From Fagopyrum homotropicum (Eukaryota > Streptophyta > Magnoliopsida > Caryophyllales > Polygonaceae), in assembly GCA_033239125.1 (NCBI GenBank), contig BSWB01000006.1:30558001-30622000 (forward strand): a DNA stretch of 64,000 nucleotides. Reading direction: 5' to 3'. The position numbers were made by a program, and so were the translations under genes. Positions 50,131-61,130 of this stretch are shown here, in pieces. Each line of letters begins with the position of its first letter. Within the stretch, counting starts at the first letter, position 1. The notes under the pieces were generated by a model. That model was not told the origin of the DNA, did not search any database, and was given only the letters and a program-made list of their open reading frames with translations.

Positions 50131-51502
50131 TCCCTTGCTTGTCCCCAAACAAGTTCCAAATCTCAAGTACAAGATAGAATGGATTATAAGTCATAAAGAT
50201 CAATGAAAAGTATTTCAAAACATTTTTAATGGTGTGCTCCACTCATAGATCACTCTAAGAGAATGCTTCATGGCAATTAAAATCAAAATATGATCAAAAC
50301 ATTTTATAAATATAAGAAAGTTGTTCATCTTTGCATAAAATCATAGAATGCATAATAAATCATAATCATCGAAATTAATCATGTATAATCCAGTTTAAAC
50401 CACCAAGTCAATCAACAAGCTCGAGGTCTCAAGGGATTTTCAAGAGAAGGTCAAGAAACATGTGAGGGTGGGATGTATATAGGGAATGTGGTGCTAGAAT
50501 CCGGGAAAAGGATCTTCACTTCACTTCGCTTTGAACTTCAACATCTTCCACCAATAAGCTTTGCTTATTTACTTTTTTACTTTTTGGGATGCATGGACAG
50601 AGGTGCACAATAACCGAAGCCTAGGAAATCAACAATCATCAATTTCTCGAGGTGCCTCAAACCCTTGTTGCACATACCATGACCCGTTAGGAATATCGCT
50701 CAATCCGAATTTGGCAAGACACAAACACCCGGCTATGTGAATAGTGCCGAGTTACTCATCATCATGATTCACTTCCCCAAACCTATTTGTTTCTTTCTAA
50801 CTTTCAGCCAACATCTCAACTTTTCTTTCACTTGCTTTTCACTTGCTTGCTTCCAAATTCCCGGATAGGTAAAGGAAGACAAATATGTATATGAGGGGCT
50901 AAGCATGATCAAGAAGAAGAAGAGAAGAGAATTAATTGCCTTAATCATCCCAGGAAGAAAGTGATAGAACTCATTATGTGGTGTCAACCTTCATATTCAA
51001 CATAATTTGGATAAAAACAAAGTATTAAACATGTCAAAATTTCAAACAAAGCATTTAGCAACTTAAATACATCATAAAACCTTTCAAACATATAAAGATT
51101 TCAAAACCAATCTGCAAACAGAATCATCACTGAGGTCATAACCAGAAAAGTAGCACAAAAAAATCGTTTCGAAAACTGTTTCAGTTAAACCGCCTCGGTC
51201 GAGATGTTCTAAGTCAACCGAGGTGTTGTACCTCGTTTGGTCAGAATCACTTTGGTCGAGGTCATAAAATTTTTTTTCTTAACCAGTTTTTGACGTTTTT
51301 CTCAATCAAATAACTTGTATGCATGCATGTAGTCTCAGATAAGCATATAGAGCCAAGTAAAGCATAATAAGATCATAAATATCCAAATACCCCATACTTG
51401 GGACACATTGTCCCAATGGGTCAAAATAAGTCTAGAAATAGAGTACTCACTGGACATAAGCTGAGCTGCATAATAAATAAATAAAAGAAATCCCTGCAAG
51501 CT
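50131..51502 (-). other. 3' noncoding module of element B
   Basis: No frame. A block at about 50593-50783 is close to 90% identical to 54403-54590 of element A, including 'gaatatcgctcaatccga' and 'ggcaagacacaaacacccgg'. It carries CCTCGGTCGAG words near 51190 and 51255. A second copy of the polypurine 16-mer is at 51385-51400. Confidence 0.7.
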
Positions 51503-52216
51503 CTAATCCTGATCTGCTGGTGGTGGTGGTGGTGGATACAGGACGAAAGGATGCTGAGATGGATCAAAAGGGTAGCCCATGGTATGTTGGAACTGTATCT
51601 CCATCATACGGCGCTGGTAGTGCTGGCTCTCCCCCATCTCTAACATATCCACTGACAAGGCGGCGTAAGAGTCAATCATCTGGTCCGTCAGCTCGTCAAT
51701 CCGTCGGTGAGCTACGGGATCCCTCTGTCTACGGACTCTGCGCCTATCAGGACGTGATGGTGCTGCAGTTGCCTCCTCCTCTGTAGCCTCGTCGTCTAAG
51801 TCGACAATTGGTACACTGGGACCGGCTGTATCTTTCCCTGCCTCCATGGCAGCACCGCCATCGTCATCCTCATCCTCCTCTTGTACCTGAGCTGTTACGT
51901 CTCTAGCATCCTCAATGTAAGGTATCCATGCGGTAGACTAGTACTGTGGATCGTAGTCGAAGAACTGAGCTGACCACCTGATACCCTGAGGGGCAGTCTG
52001 CTCTCAAGGCATCGCTACATATGGTGTAGTGAGTCCACGAGGAACTAGAATCCTCCTCGTGATCATATCCTGAAGTCCCAACGGCTTGGCAGCCGCCACC
52101 AATGTACATGCGCTCAAATCCAGCTCCATAACCCTCGCTATATGAGTCACTAAGCCGCCACAACAAATATCTCCCTTCCCCTTAGCCTTGATCCGGTGCA
52201 GATCCTCAGCTAGCAT
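51503..52216 (-). pseudogene. Env-like ORF (ATHILA ORF type) of element B, C-terminal fragment
   Basis: From 52216 leftwards: GGLVTHIARVMELDLSACT and KPLGLQDMITRRILVPRG align with GGMVTHIARQLDIDYSACT and RPLGLQSLMTRGIIFPR of element A. After a stop near 51940 comes an acidic stretch, an R-rich stretch and a tail ending in seven prolines. The N-terminal part is separated by element A. Role of these proteins is unknown; 'env-like' refers only to position after pol. Confidence 0.75.
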
Positions 52217-53902
52217 TGTTCGCCACTTAGCGTGCGTGCAAATAAGTCTTAAATTTATAAAACTAGAATCAAGCAAGAGAACCCGCAGTGTACGGATCGA
52301 CGTAGTTAAGCAAGGATTCCAGAGTATGGAACACAGGGATTTGGGGGGAACAAATTCAATTGTAAAGTTGTCAAGCAAATAAAAGGGTAAAGCTTTGCAA
52401 ATTTATTGGGAAAACAACAACCCTAAAGATCTAGGTATCTAATTGTGGCAATCGATTCAAGATATACTAAAGAACTAAGGACAGAGTTAAGAGTTGCAAA
52501 GGTATGCTAAGGTAAAGCAATGTACGGTGAAGTTCCAAGGCTTTATATGACTTATCTAAGGACACTCTCTATAAAGGTTTTTGAGGCTTCAATATAGAAA
52601 GGATCTAAAGACAAGAATTAGTCTCAAATACCCAAACTTGTAACCCAAGGATCAAGACTAACTAAACCGATTAAGGTTGTGACACTCGAAATCGAAGTAG
52701 AGGTTGTTGAGGCTTCACTACTACCTAGAAAAGGACAAGCCAAGACTAGATTAAAGCTAATCTTTAACCTTGGATCAAAGTAAAAGCAAAGTTCGTAAAC
52801 TGGTATATATTACGGGCAGATCTTGAGTTCCACGGCCGTGAAATCTCAAGAACAAACCGTGATTTTGGTTCGTCAGCGAAATCTCTCTAACTCTCAGGGT
52901 CCAATCTGTTTACGATCGATCTATCATCATCTAAGCCACAACTATCAACCCTTCACCTTAGAATTGCTAAAGGGTTTTAGCCAATAACAGTCATTATAAT
53001 ATCAAATTCAAGATTAAGAAGAATGAAAGATGAAAACCTTCGAAAACCTTCAATAAATCTCAGATCAATCTCAAATCCACAAACAAGGGTAATAATGTAT
53101 ATCAGATTTGGAATAAACACAAACCAATAACAATCCTCGATAAGAATGAAGAACGGGATGTCAGTCCGTCTTCAAATCAAACCTAAGGATAAAAGGCGCA
53201 ACTTCCACCACAAACAACTTCCAAATCTTCAAACCTCGTGAATCCCTTTGCTAGTGCAAATCTCCGGCATCTAATGCAACCCTAGCCAAAAGTCGGCGAG
53301 CGTAAGCGAGAGTGCCGAATTTCTCTCCCTCCAGCCTTTTTATAAGGAAAGATAAAATAACCGTCCGGCCCATATGCGTAAATGATGTGTCAATATTTTA
53401 TTCGTCAAAAGATCGCCTAAATCACGGTCTCCTGGAGTTCCACGCCCGTGGTTTAGAGCGTCGAAGTGGATTACGGTTCTTCATGATTTCCACGACCGTA
53501 CTTTATACCGTGTAACTCTCTGGAATACTCCACGTTCATGTTGCCAAGATCCACGACCGTGGTTTTAGGCGTGGACTTCTCTACGACCGTATTTTAGAGC
53601 TTGGAAGTGTAAATTGCTTGTGGTTTCCTTTGTGTCGTGCCATTCCTCATCCTAGCATCTCCCTTGGCTTCTTTTATGTATCCTTAATCCTTGGATGTGC
53701 TCAAATCTTCTCCTATCTCTCTCAATTGGTTCGGTTTTAGCTCTTATTCACCTACAATCAACACAAAGCTTATGTAGACCTCTATATCGACAATATAGAC
53801 AAACTAGCTAACAATTGCTTCAATGCCTTATCAATGAACACTATAATGGATGAAAAACCACTAGAAAAAGTGCCTAGAATATCGCAATATTTCATGCTAA
53901 CA
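52217..53902 (-). repeat. 3' LTR of element A
   Basis: 1,686 bp, plus-strand ends TGTTCGCC and GCTAACA (inverted TGTT/AACA). The first 470 bases are nearly identical to 63528-64000, so the insertion is recent compared with other elements here. Palindromic words related to CCACGGCCGTGG lie near 52831, 53439, 53490 and 53551. Confidence 0.85.
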
Positions 53903-53918
53903 AAATACCCCATACTTG
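53903..53918 (-). other. Polypurine tract of element A
   Basis: CAAGTATGGGGTATTT on the minus strand, immediately before the LTR start TGTTAGC. Confidence 0.75.
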
Positions 53919-55505
53919 CCACTTGCTTGTCCCCAAGCATGGTCTTTTAAAAGCTTTAGAACTTAAGTTAGGATGAAATATGCATGCTATCTCAAAAACA
54001 AAACAATTTTTAGGTAAATGTGCTTCTAGTCGATAGATCATTCTCAAACCTTGCTTCATTTATTCATGAGACGCTCATATACATAACCAAAAAATAAAGA
54101 GGAAAGAAACATCATGAATAGATCAAACTTCAATGTAAGCGTCATAACCTTCAAACATTATCAAAATCAATCATAAGAAACTTCAATTTAGATCACCAAG
54201 CCAAATAACACTCTTTTGATCTTAAGGACTTCCAAATAAGGTCTAGAATGTGGAAGGGAGGGAAAACTTATAAAGGATGTGGTGTATGAATCCGGGAAAA
54301 TGGATACTAACTCTTTTCTCTTTCTTTTGATTTTGCAACACCATCCACTTAGAGCTTTGCTCTCTTCTTTTCACATCATTTTTCGACTTTACTTTTGGAA
54401 ATATGGATAGAGGTGCATAAAAACCGAAGCCTAGGAGATTGGCGTTTCTCAATTTCGAGATGCCTCAAACCCTTGATGCACATAACATAATCCGTTAGGA
54501 ATATCGCTCAATCCGACTTTGGCAAGACACAAACACCCGGCTATGTGAATGGTGCCGAGTTACTCATCGTCATGATTGACTCCCCCAAACCTACAACTTT
54601 TTTCTATTCTTTGAATGCAAAATTTTGCTTTCATGGCCCTCCCACATCAAACATGCCAAAATTCAACTCCTCCAAATTCTCGGATAGGTAAGGGAGGCAA
54701 TTATTTCATTGAGGGGCTAAATGATCAAAGAAAGAAGAATGAAAATCGAATTACCTTAATCATTTCAAAAAGAAGTATAAGAACTTATCATGTGATTTCA
54801 ACCTTGATTTCTCAATATGATTTAGATAAAACTCTTCACATTATGAAACTTGCAAGAAAGGGATAATCAACACATTCAATTTCTTTTCAATTCATTATTC
54901 GTTTAGGCATACAATTGTCATCAAAAACTCAATTCACAAGTAGTGATTATCATAGAAATCATCTCAATTCTTAGAAGCACAAAATTTTCAAAATTTTTTC
55001 AATTTTTATGGGTTTTTCAAAAGCTTTTTCATGCAATGCGATAATGAAATGTGTGACAATGGAATGAAACATGCAAAGTGTTCTCAATCAAGGCAAGCAA
55101 AGTGAGTAGAGTTATTACAAACGATAGTCACACCCCACCCCATACTTAAGACAAACATTGTCCCTAATGTTCAAAAAGAAATAAAGAAAAGAAAGAAAGA
55201 AAATGAACTCACAAGACGGCAGTGGAGCGGCTAATGCTAGCAATCATGCATGGTCATCACTGAGGAGCTGGTGGTGGTGGAAATGGGAAGAAGCTGGAGT
55301 CGAAGTTCCGCCCAAACTGCTGGCGGTAGATGTCCCTCATCATCCTATCATGCTCGTTGGCTCGGACATCTCTAGCATTCTGTCGGACCTCCAAAGCTCC
55401 TACTCTCCTGGAGAGGTCGGTAGCCCAATCCGGAAGCTGCTCGTACCATCCCGGCGCCTGGCTGTACCAAGCTGGTGCATCCGATGGTGCTGGTGCAGAC
55501 GGTGG
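53919..55505 (-). other. 3' noncoding module of element A
   Basis: No frame. Similar over most of its length to 50131-51502 of element B and best conserved at 54403-54590. A polypurine-like AGTATGGGGTGGGGTG (minus strand, 55131-55146) lies near the env-like ORF, in the place where element B has its second 16-mer. Confidence 0.7.
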
Positions 55506-56767
55506 CTATGAATGCCATGTCGGTGGAGCTCCCATCCACTCCGACTGTGTCCCATACCAATCGGGAGGGGTCGCCATCCATGTCGGTCTCTCACTCACAC
55601 TGGCACGGCGAGAGGAAGAACCGGAAGGTCTAGCAGGGCGGGGAGACTGTCTAGGGAGGTCGGGAAATGTGTCCGGCTGATCCAGAAAAGTACCAAAGTC
55701 GTGCTCCTCACCTCCTCCCTCAAAACCGTCATCTCCTCTCATCTCCTCCTCATCTATAGCTGGCATCTCAGGGGGAACGTAAGGAGGGGCTACTAATCTG
55801 TTCGCATGCATAGCTGCGAATGTCTCCTTCCAGTTATGGCGTCCAGCCATAATGGAATACTCGGGAAGCCATGTAAAACCTCTACCTCCTCTACCCTCCC
55901 AAGGCATGGCAGCGGTAGGTGGACCTCTATGCCTAGGAAAGATAATACCTCTAGTCATGAGGCTCTGAAGTCCCAATGGTCTAGCTGCTATCCTAGTACA
56001 TGCAGAATAGTCGATGTCCAGCTGTCTAGCAATGTGGGTGACCATCCCACCATATCCGATATTGCCAGCCATCTTGTTCTTTAGCTTACTCATGGTAAAA
56101 GCTAAGAGGGTGGCAGAGTCAGCAGGCCTACCATGCAGCATACAATACAACAAAAACAACTCATCAATCTTGATCTTCTGAGGAGTCTCAGTCCTAGGGA
56201 AGAGACACTCAGAAAGTACTCGGTGGGCTATCTTCAAGGCTAAGTGGTAGATGAGCTTAGCCTTGGTATCAGCAGGTTGCCAGCGGTCCTCGCTGGCGTA
56301 AATCATGGAAATGTCCTCCCAGAAATCCTTAGTGTATACACCGCTAGGGAAACGACCATTGAAGGTCTCATGGAACCCAAAGAAGGCTCCAAACTCTAGG
56401 ATCGAAAACTCATAGTTCCTCTCCATCAGCCGAAAGGAAACTGTCCTATCTACGTGACTGTGCTTAAAAGAGATCACAAACTCTCTAGTGATCTCCTCAT
56501 ATGCCTCTTCCCGAATGGCGGAGAAGATGATCAAACCAACTCTATCTAGTAACCAAGTAAGGTCACCTACCACATTCAGTGGCTCTAAATCCTCAAGAAG
56601 CAAATAACGTGGTCCTATGACCGGTCTCTTCGCGATCCTCTCTAAGGCATCGAGGTAGTCATCATGGATCTTTGGAATTCTAGGGGTGGGGGTGATGGTG
56701 GCTTACTAGGAGGTACTTGGGAGGAGGAGGAAGCATCACCTTTCCTCTTCTTGTTCCTAGCAGACAT
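55506..56767 (-). pseudogene. Env-like ORF (ATHILA ORF type) of element A
   Basis: The likely start is ATG 56767, opening with a short basic stretch (ARNKKRKG) and serines. The frame shifts by one in a G-rich run at about 56684-56693, after which a 400-residue frame runs to the stop at 55506. Recognisable parts: DYLDALERIAKRPVIGPRYL, the YGGMVTHIARQLDIDYSACT segment, then an acidic and S/R-rich region and a W/P-rich tail. I see no convincing membrane-spanning segment, so a true envelope role is doubtful. Resembles the Arabidopsis Athila ORF-1 family. Confidence 0.75.
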
Positions 56768-57560
56768 TCTCCGAACTAAATCCATCTTTTGTCCAAAACT
56801 ACGACCTGTTCTTGGTTTCCACGGCCGTGGAATGCCCAGTGACCGTGGTTCGGTTCGTAATTTCTCAAAATCTACTCAATCAACACCAAAATCAACAGAC
56901 AGCAGCCCTAAACTAATTCCAATCCAGTTCCAATCAGTTCTCCTAAAAATTCTTGCGAAATTTACTCAAATTGACAAGGTAAAGGAAGAGAAGAAAAACC
57001 TAGGTTTTTTTGGATTTTAAAATCCAAATTCTGTCTTCTTCAGTGATTGTCCACTCGATTTGTTGTTGGGATCTTGTAGATGGTTGAATTTGCTTCACTT
57101 TGGGTTAAAGAATCGTTCGAAATGATTAACAAACGGAGATTTGAGAGAAGGGGTCGTTTTCGGAGATTATGGGTCGTGGAATTGGGTATTTTTGGTGTTC
57201 TTTGTGAAGAAACGTGGTTTATATAGTGGCCGTAAAACTTTTGGAAAATTACGGTCACTCGGGGGTTTCCACGGCCGTGGAAATGTACGGAACCGTGGTT
57301 TTGGTGATTTTTTCAGGCTTTTGCAAATTACGGTCACTTTAGCTGCCACGACCGTAATTTTGGCCGTGGAACTCTATGTAATGTGCCAAAGTCCAAGTTT
57401 TGTCAATTTCTTCTAACTTTTCCTTCTCCTTTACCTCTTTCATTGATCCTACATCCAAAAAACACGAACATACCGGAAGGTATCGAAGGCAAAACAAAAC
57501 AAAAACGTCTATGCTACTTTAATATACGAATGAAAACAAAAATATAAATGCAATACCTTG
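56768..57560 (-). other. Spacer between pol and env-like ORF of element A
   Basis: Untranslated. Holds perfect palindromes TTCCACGGCCGTGGAA (56817-56832) and TTTCCACGGCCGTGGAAA (57267-57284) plus partial copies near 57340-57365. It could contain a promoter or splice acceptor for env expression, but I see no clear signal. Confidence 0.55.
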
Positions 57561-60500
57561 GGTTGCCTCCCAAGAAGCGCTTGTTTAAGGTCCATAGCTA
57601 GACCGTACTTACACTTATTCAAGTGCGGGAACTCTTCAGCTTGGAGTTTCGGTGAGTACTTCTTGAGTCGTTGACCGTTCACATTAAAGCTTCCGCCCTT
57701 TTTACCCCATACTTCAACTGCACCATGGGGGAAAACACGTTTGATTAGATAAGGTCCAGTCCAACGAGATTTAAGCTTACTTGGAAAGAGACGAAGTCTT
57801 GAATTGAAGAGGAGAACTTGATCTCCTTCTTTGAGGTCTTTTTGGAATCATATGCTTATCATGCCAACGCTTCGCTCTCTCTTTATAGATCTTGGCGTTT
57901 TCGTAGGCGTTCAAGCAAAGTTCTTCAAGCTCATTGAGGTCCAAGAGGCGCTTCTCGGCCGCTTCCTTCATGATGAAGTTCAACCACTTTATTGCCCAAA
58001 ACGCCTTATGCTCTAGCTCCACCGGTAGGTGACAAGACTTCCCATACACAAGGTTGTATGGTGTGGTACCTATGGGAGTCTTATATGCAGTCCGGTATGC
58101 CCATAATGCATCATCTAGCTTCAAAGACCAATCCTTCCTTGTCCTTGAAACCGTCTTCTCTAGGATTCCTTTAATCTCCCGGTTTGAAATCTCCACTTGT
58201 CCACTTTTTTGTGGATGGTAAGGGGTGGCGATCTTGTGAGTCACCCCATACTTAGCTAATAGAGCTTCGAATCGTCGGGCAATGAAGTGAGAGCCTCCAT
58301 CACTAATAATAGTCCGCGGTGTCCCAAATCGTGGGAAAATGGTCTTGTTAAAGAACTTAACCACAACCATGACATCATTAGTAGGAGAGGCAATTGCTTC
58401 AACCCATCTCGAAACATAATCCACAACTAGAAGTATGTATTGGTTTCCACAAGATGATGGGAAAGGTCCCATGAAGTCTATTCCCAAACGTCAAAGATCT
58501 CTACCTCCTGAATGTTGTTAAGAGGCATCTCGTTCCTCCTAGAGATATTTCCTGTTCTTTGACAAGCGTCGTAGCAGGAAACAAAGGTTTGCACATCTTT
58601 AAATGAAGTAGGCCAAAAAAATCCAGATTGTAATACCTTAGTGCTAGTCTTGTTCGAACTAGCGTGTCCTCCACAAGGTAGTGAATGACAATGACGGATG
58701 ACACTTTACATCTCGTCTTCCGGCACACATCGTCGAATGATGCCGTCAGGACCTCTCTTAAAGAGGAGAGGTTCATTCCAAAAGTATTCCCGAACATCCT
58801 TAAAGAACTTCTTTCCTTGTGCATAGGATAATCCGGGTGGTAATTCCTGGCAAACCAAATAATTAACAAAATCAGCAAACCATGGCTCATTACCTTTACT
58901 AATCTTGTCGATGCACTCCTCTATGATATGTAAATGCTCGTCCGGAAAGGAGTCATCTATGGGTAGGTTGTCGTCCTCTAGATGTGGTAGACGACTCAAA
59001 TGATCCGCAATAGAATTTTTCGAACCCTTCTTGTCACGGATCTCTAGATCGAATTCTTGTAGGAGAAGAATCCATCTAATTAGCCTTGGCTTTGCATCCT
59101 TCTTTGCAAGCAAATACCGGATCGCAGCATGATCCGTGTATACAATCACCTTTGCACCTACAAGATAAGAGCGAAACTTTTCAAATGTGTATACAATTGC
59201 TAAAAATTCTTTCTCGGTAGTGGCGTAGTTGAGCTGCGCTTCATCTAGCGTCTTGCTAGCGTAGTAGATAGCATGGGTTCGTCCTTCTTTCTTTTGCCCA
59301 AGCACAGCTCCTATAGCTACGTCACTTGCATCACACATAACCTCGAATGGAAGATTCCAATCCGGAGGTTGTATAATCGGGGCTGAGATTAGAGTTTCCC
59401 GAATCTTATTAAACGCATCTAAACATTCCTGCGAAAAATCAAAAACTGCATCCTTCATCAATAGATTAGTAAGCGGCTTTGATATCTTAGAGAAATCCTT
59501 TATAAAACGTCTATAAAATCCAGCATGTCCTAGGAAACTTCTTATTCCTTTCACCGAAGTTGGAGGAGGAAGCTTTTCTATAGTCTCTATCTTAGCCTTA
59601 TCCACTTCAATCCCTCTACTAGAGATTAAGTGTCCTAATACAATGCCTTCTTTCACCATGAATTGACACTTCTCCTAATTAAGAACTAGGTTAGTGTCTT
59701 CACACCTTTGTAGTACAAGAGCAAGGTTAGAGAGGCAATTATCGAAAGAGGAACCATAAACAAAAAAATCATCCATAAAAACCTCCCTGATTTCCTCTAT
59801 GTACTCCGAGAAGATAGCCATCATGCAACTTTGAAAGGTGGTTGGGGCGTTGCAAAGCCCGAACGGCATTCTCCTATAAGCGAACGTACCCCATGGGCAC
59901 GTGAATGTGATCTTCTCTTGATCGTCCGGATGTATCGGGATCTGAAAGAAACCACTATAACCGTCAAGATAGCAAAAGTGTGAGTGTTATGCTAACCTCT
60001 CAAGCATTTGGTTGATGAAGGGTAGTGGGAATTGATCCTTCCTTATTGCGTTGTTTAGCTTGCGGTAGTCTATGCACATCCTCCATCCTGTCACGGTTCG
60101 CGTAGGAATGAGCTCGTTGTTCTTGTTGGTGATGACCGTCATTCCTCCCTTCTTTGGAAATACCTGTACAAGACTTACCCACTTGCTATCGGAGATAGGG
60201 TAGATGATACCTGCATCAAGTAGTTTAAGAATTTCCTTCTTGACAACCTCCTTCATGGTCGGATTTAACCGCCTTTGAGGTTGTCGCGAAGTTCTAAAGT
60301 CTTCTTTCATTAGGATCTTATGCATGCATAGTGAAGGTTTGATTCCTATTAGATCCTCTATAGTATACCCTAAGGCTTTCCTATGTTTCTTAAGAACAAC
60401 CATAAGCTTACTATGTTCATCCATACTTAGATCGGAACTAACAATTACCGGAAAGGTAGAATTAGGTCCTAGAAATGCATACCTTAGATGTGCGGGAAGT

Positions 60501-61130
60501 GGCTTTAATTCCATCACTATAGGACTCTCTAATGGCTCTTGAGGAGTGTCCAATGCTTCCTTAGAAGTTTCTAAGGGTGTAGAAGTTGTTGGAAAAGAAT
60601 CAAAAGAAGTGTGGAAAGAACGTAATTGCGTTCAGATTCACCGGAAATTACGGCTCCCCTGTTTCCTCCACGGCCGTGGTTTTGGGCGTGGAAATCAATT
60701 ATGGTGCCTCTGTTTGCTCCACGGCCGTGGTTTTGGCCGTGTAACTTAATGGAGTCCTCCGAATAGCTGATTACGGTCATGTTGGTGGAAACCACGGCCG
60801 TGGAATAGCACGACTGGCCGTGATTCCTCACGTTCTCTGACCCATCATAAAGTTTCTCAAATTCTTCTTCATACACTTCCTTTTGCTTCTCTAAAGCTTC
60901 AATTTCCTCATTGCATTCCTCTTCTTCCCCTATGTCCATAATGCTCATAGAGATCACCTTTTGCAAGGGATCTTTGAAGGCGAGTCTAGCATTCTTGCAA
61001 TCAACCATACAACCGGATGTTGCAAGAAACAGTATTCCGAGTATGATCGGGACCGGACTATCTGCAGGAATGTCAAGCACAACAAAATCTATAGGAACAT
61101 AGAACTTACCAAGCTTGACCGGACGTCTTC
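57561..61130 (-). pseudogene. Element A pol: protease end, RT, RNase H, integrase
   Basis: After a frameshift near 61085-61128: the DIPADSPVPIILG end of the protease region; a linker built on palindromic words (60571-60830) and a second frameshift; RT with GWRMCIDYRKLN near 60080 and catalytic FMDDFFVYG near 59775, interrupted by TAA (59987) and TAG (59675); RNase H with VIVYTDHAAIRYLL near 59140; a stop at 58706; integrase HHCC finger (RHCHSLPCGGH ... CYDACQ), a one-base deletion near 58490, then GIDFMG, ISDGGSHF and a later glutamate (QVEISNRE), i.e. DDE; the C-terminal domain shifts frame near 57850. Athila RT signatures (LLDAGIIYPISDSKWV) support the lineage. Confidence 0.9.

Larger units (their letters stand above)
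48367..52216 (-). mobile_element. Athila-type Ty3/gypsy element B (3' part)
   Basis: 3' LTR (48367-50114), polypurine tract, 3' noncoding module and the C-terminal part of the env-like ORF. The rest has been displaced by insertion of element A at 52217 and should lie to the right of the window. The LTR starts in TGTTCGC and ends in GCTATCA on the plus strand. Assignment to Athila rests on similarity to element A, which has a full set of domains. Confidence 0.8.

Noticed and set aside
52217..55130. A 2.9-kb LTR for element A ending at the second purine tract
   Set aside because: The end at 53902 gives inverted TGTT/AACA termini and an adjoining 16-mer identical to element B's tract; the longer alternative has poorer ends and would include the shared 3' module.
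55203..56084. Several plus-strand open stretches including a tryptophan-rich one
   Set aside because: They lie opposite the env-like ORF of element A and mirror its tail.
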